Below are positions 17,090 through 19,035 of a stretch of DNA of 19,035 nt, piece after piece. Under the pieces are notes generated by a model. It saw nothing but the letters and a program-made list of their open reading frames with translations, did no database searches and was not told the DNA's origin. The translations under genes and the position numbers were made by a program. Positions within the stretch are counted from its first letter, which is position 1. Each line of letters opens with the position of its first letter. The stretch covers positions 1-19,035 of the forward strand of contig URZW01000026.1 in the NCBI GenBank assembly GCA_900552555.1, read 5' to 3'. This DNA comes from an uncultured Clostridium sp. Lineage in GTDB: Bacteria > Bacillota > Clostridia > TANB77 > CAG-508.

Positions 17090-18673
17090 TTATTCAATTC
17101 CTAAATATTCATTATAAGTAACTTCTCTATCAATTACATTTCCATCTTCTTTAATATCAATAATTCTATTTGCAACTGTTTGAGTTAATTCATGGTCATG
17201 TGATGTAAACAAAATATTACCTATAAATTTTTTCATTCCTTCATTTACAGAAGTAATACTTTCCATATCTAAGTGGTTTGTTGGTTCATCAAATATTAAG
17301 AAATTTGCGCCTGAAAGCATCATTTTTGAAAGAACACATCTTACTTTTTCTCCTCCTGATAAAACTCTTACTTGTTTTAAAGCTTCGTCTCCAGAGAATA
17401 GCATTCTTCCTAAAAATCCTCTTACATATGTTTCGTCTGGGTCTTTTGAATATTTTCTTAACCATTCTGTTATGTTCTCGTCTGTATCAAATAAGTAGTT
17501 ATTATCTTTAGGGAAATATGATTTTGTTATTGTTGTTCCCCATACTAATTCTCCACTATCTGGTTCCATTTCTCCTGCTATTATTTGGAATAATACTGTT
17601 TTTGCAATTTCATTATCTGCTAAAAATGCAATTTTATCATCTTGTTTTACAGTAAATGATACATTGTCTAGAACTTTTACTCCCTCAAATGTTTTTGTTA
17701 TATTTTTAACTTGTAAAATTTCTTTTCCGGGTTCTCTGTCTGGCTTGAAGTCTACATATGGATATTTTCTATTTGATGGTTTTATTTCATCTAATTCTAT
17801 TTTTTCAAGTGTTTTCTTTCTTGATGTTGCTTGTTTTGATTTTGATGCATTAGCACTAAATCTTGCTATAAAGTCTTGTAATTCTTTAATTTTTTCTTCT
17901 TTCTTCTTGTTTTGTTCTCTCATTTGCTTTAATGCTAATTGGCTTGATTCATACCAGAAGTCGTAGTTTCCTGGATATACTTTTATTTTACCAAAGTCAA
18001 CATCTGCAATATGTGTACATACTTTGTTTAAGAAATATCTATCATGTGATACTACAATTACTGTATTTTCAAAGTTAATTAAAAATTCTTGTAACCAATT
18101 TATGCTTTTTAAATCCAAGTCATTTGTAGGTTCGTCTAATAGTAAAACATCTGGGTTTCCAAATAAAGCTTGTGCTAATAATACTTTTACTTTTTCTCTT
18201 GCTTCTATTTCTTTCATAAATTTATAATGATTTTCTGGTACAATCCCTAAATCATTTAAAAGCATTGCGGCATCAGATTCTGCGTTCCATCCATCTAATT
18301 CCGCAAATCTTTCTTCGAGTTTTGCAGCCTTCATCCCGTCTTCTTCTGAAAAATCTGGCTTTGCATAAATTTCTTCTTTTTCTTTCATTATGTCATATAA
18401 TTCTTTGTTTCCCATCATTACTGTATCTATTACTGTGTTTTCTTCAAATGCAAAGTGGTCTTGCTTTAATATTGATAGTCTTTCTCCTTTTTCTAATGTT
18501 ACATCACCTTTACTTGGTTCTATTTCCCCTGATAATACTTTTAAAAATGTTGATTTTCCTGCTCCGTTTGCTCCTATTATTCCATAGCAATTCCCTTTTC
18601 CAAATTTTATGTTTACATCTTCAAATAGTACTCTTTTTCCAAATCGTACTGTTACTCCGTTTGCACTTAACAT
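17090..18673 (-). CDS. ABC-F family ATPase, YkpA/YbiT type
   Basis: The 527-residue protein has two ABC cassettes and no membrane segment, as in ABC-F ribosome-associated ATPases. The central linker (about 235-300), with VYPGNYDFWYESSQLALK and FSANASKSKQATSRKK, is characteristic of the YkpA (Bacillus) and YbiT (E. coli) branch. Cassette 1 has an intact Walker A GANGAGKST (34-42), Walker B LLLDEPTND and H210. Its signature region reads IEAREKVK (155-162) instead of LSGGE. Cassette 2 has an intact signature LSGGE (438-442), FDEPTNHLD and H492, but its Walker A is degenerate (ADNEIAKTV, 352-360). ABC-F proteins act in the ribosomal E site on stalled or initiating ribosomes; a translation-factor role fits better than drug resistance, though the latter cannot be excluded. 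The ATG at 18673 follows AGGAGGAAAG. Confidence 0.93.
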   Translation of the reverse strand: MLSANGVTVRFGKRVLFEDVNIKFGKGNCYGIIGANGAGKSTFLKVLSGEIEPSKGDVTLEKGERLSILKQDHFAFEENTVIDTVMMGNKELYDIMKEKEEIYAKPDFSEEDGMKAAKLEERFAELDGWNAESDAAMLLNDLGIVPENHYKFMKEIEAREKVKVLLAQALFGNPDVLLLDEPTNDLDLKSINWLQEFLINFENTVIVVSHDRYFLNKVCTHIADVDFGKIKVYPGNYDFWYESSQLALKQMREQNKKKEEKIKELQDFIARFSANASKSKQATSRKKTLEKIELDEIKPSNRKYPYVDFKPDREPGKEILQVKNITKTFEGVKVLDNVSFTVKQDDKIAFLADNEIAKTVLFQIIAGEMEPDSGELVWGTTITKSYFPKDNNYLFDTDENITEWLRKYSKDPDETYVRGFLGRMLFSGDEALKQVRVLSGGEKVRCVLSKMMLSGANFLIFDEPTNHLDMESITSVNEGMKKFIGNILFTSHDHELTQTVANRIIDIKEDGNVIDREVTYNEYLGIE

Positions 18674-18710
18674 TTCTTTCCTCCTAATTTTCTCTTTTTT
18701 CGTCTGCTAT

Positions 18711-18739
18711 AGTATAACATCTTTTTCCTGAAATTGCAA
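18711..18739 (-). promoter_or_regulatory. Promoter of the ABC-F gene with extended -10
   Basis: On the minus strand TTGCAA (18734-18739), exactly 17 bp, then TATACT (18711-18716) preceded by TG one base upstream, an extended -10. It lies about 38 nt before the start codon. The strong ribosome binding site AGGAGGAAAG is at 18676-18685. The -35 overlaps the edge of the adjacent repeat element. Confidence 0.7.
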
Positions 18740-18785
18740 TGTCCTTTTGATGTCCTTTTGGGGACGGTTATTTTGGGGACATTGT
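18736..18785. repeat. Small GGGGAC-rich repeat element (REP-like)
   Basis: ATGTCCTTTTG occurs twice in tandem (18739-18749, 18750-18760). TTTTGGGGAC then occurs twice (18756-18765, 18771-18780). The outer ends form an inverted repeat CAATGTCC (18737-18744) / GGACATTG (18777-18784), with an inner GTCC...GGAC hairpin. This G-rich patch contrasts with its AT-rich surroundings. It resembles GGGGACGG/GGGGACA palindromes that I associate from memory with REP elements mobilised by RAYT transposases; no transposase is present in the window. Confidence 0.5.
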
Positions 18786-18838
18786 GTTATAGTGCTCTTT
18801 TTAGGTTTCTTTATTTGAATATCGTAGTTAGAAAGGAC

Positions 18839-18871
18839 AAAAAAATAGGTGAATTGCTATTTTCACCTATT
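18839..18871 (-). terminator. Terminator hairpin read on the minus strand
   Basis: AATAGGTGAA (18844-18853) pairs perfectly with TTCACCTATT (18862-18871) around an 8-nt loop. A run of seven A residues (18839-18845) gives the U-tract on the minus strand. It would end a minus-strand transcript coming from beyond the right edge of the window, upstream of the ABC-F promoter. Confidence 0.6.
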
Positions 18872-18895
18872 CAAAAGTTTTTTAGGTTCTATAAT

Positions 18896-18932
18896 AAATG
18901 TTGGGGTGGGTAAAAAACTCCAACATTTTTTT
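18896..18932 (+). terminator. Rho-independent terminator on the + strand, inside the putative IS tip
   Basis: An 11-bp stem with one G-U pair (18896-18906 with 18918-18928, AAATGTTGGGG / CTCCAACATTT) has an 11-nt loop and runs into a T-tract to 18932. No + strand gene lies just upstream, so its likely task is to stop transcription entering the element. Confidence 0.65.
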
Positions 18933-18943
18933 AAAAAAATATA

Positions 18944-19010
18944 GCACTTATCTTAAATACCTGATAAAATGTAATTGCGAAAAAACATTAAAGGAGGTAT
19001 TGATAAGTGC
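18944..19010 (+). promoter_or_regulatory. Start-codon-sequestering stem and internal promoter of the putative transposase
   Basis: GCACTTATC (18944-18952) and AATACCT (18956-18962) pair with AGGTATT (18995-19001) and GATAAGTGC (19002-19010): 16 base pairs with one 3-nt bulge. The right arm contains the last bases of the ribosome binding site AAAGGAGG (18990-18997) and the whole GTG codon. The 32-nt loop holds an extended -10, TGATAAAAT (18962-18970), with no good -35. A transcript starting near 18977 would lack the left arm and stay translatable. Confidence 0.55.
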
Positions 19011-19035
19011 AAACTAATTTTATCAAAAATTTATT
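19007..19035 (+). CDS. Start of a putative transposase (partial, cut by the window edge)
   Basis: GTG at 19007 follows AAAGGAGG with 9 nt spacing and stays open for nine codons (MQTNFIKNL with GTG read as Met) to the window end. Identity as a transposase rests only on the IS-like surroundings. The peptide is too short to recognise. An upstream TTG at 19000 in another frame meets a stop after five codons, which supports GTG as the start. Confidence 0.5.

Larger units (their letters stand above)
18885..19035 (+). mobile_element. Probable left end of an insertion sequence (partial)
   Basis: GGTTCT at 18885 looks like an element tip. It is followed in order by a terminator hairpin, an extended -10, a strong ribosome binding site and a GTG start, all in about 120 bp. 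That compact order fits an IS end with its transposase start. The right end, transposase body and target duplication are outside the window. The GGTTCT tip suggested an ISL3-like element to me, but family cannot be decided from this much sequence. Confidence 0.45.

Noticed and set aside
18785..18932. Possible short + strand RNA from TGTTATAGT (18785-18793) to the terminator at 18932
   Set aside because: An extended -10 is visible but no -35 hexamer at any sensible spacing, and the terminator is better explained as part of the inserted element.
1..19035. CRISPR arrays, tRNA, rRNA or known riboswitches
   Set aside because: No regularly spaced identical repeats, no cloverleaf or rRNA-like sequence and no recognisable riboswitch core were seen on either strand.

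Overview
The window is AT-rich and gene-dense, with strong AGGAGG-type ribosome binding sites and Bacillus/Clostridium-like promoters. The proteins are Firmicutes-type: an HD-GYP protein, Tex, a DUF975 membrane protein, a YkpA/YbiT-type ABC-F ATPase, and a giant secreted protein with vWFA, CnaB-like, InlB-type and dockerin modules. Together they point to a low-GC Clostridia-like organism, plausibly from a gut community. Genus cannot be told from this sequence.

Layout, left to right. 1-720 (+) is the 3' part of an HD-GYP phosphodiesterase gene whose start lies outside the window; a perfect 19-bp hairpin follows. 843-3026 (-) is tex, convergent with it. A 238-bp divergent intergenic region separates tex from 3265-4041 (+), a DUF975 membrane protein. 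A bidirectional terminator at 4065-4100 sits between that gene and 4104-16760 (-), one 4218-residue surface protein that fills two thirds of the window. After a 329-bp intergenic region with a long terminator hairpin comes 17090-18673 (-), an ABC-F ATPase with its own good promoter. The last 360 bases hold a small GGGGAC-rich repeat element, two terminator-like hairpins, and what looks like the left end of an insertion sequence whose transposase would start at a GTG at 19007.

The genes look like independent single-gene units rather than an operon. Most have their own ribosome binding site and terminator, and neighbours are mostly convergent or divergent. The housekeeping set (tex, ABC-F) flanks one accessory giant adhesin.

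Two things stand out. First, the giant protein combines a vWFA head with an intact MIDAS, about 27 consecutive CnaB-like modules (most without the isopeptide lysine), an InlB-type repeat and a C-terminal dockerin in place of an LPXTG anchor. Second, the right edge shows a two-layer insulation device in front of the putative transposase: a terminator hairpin just inside the element's tip, then a 16-bp stem that would bury the start codon only in read-through transcripts.
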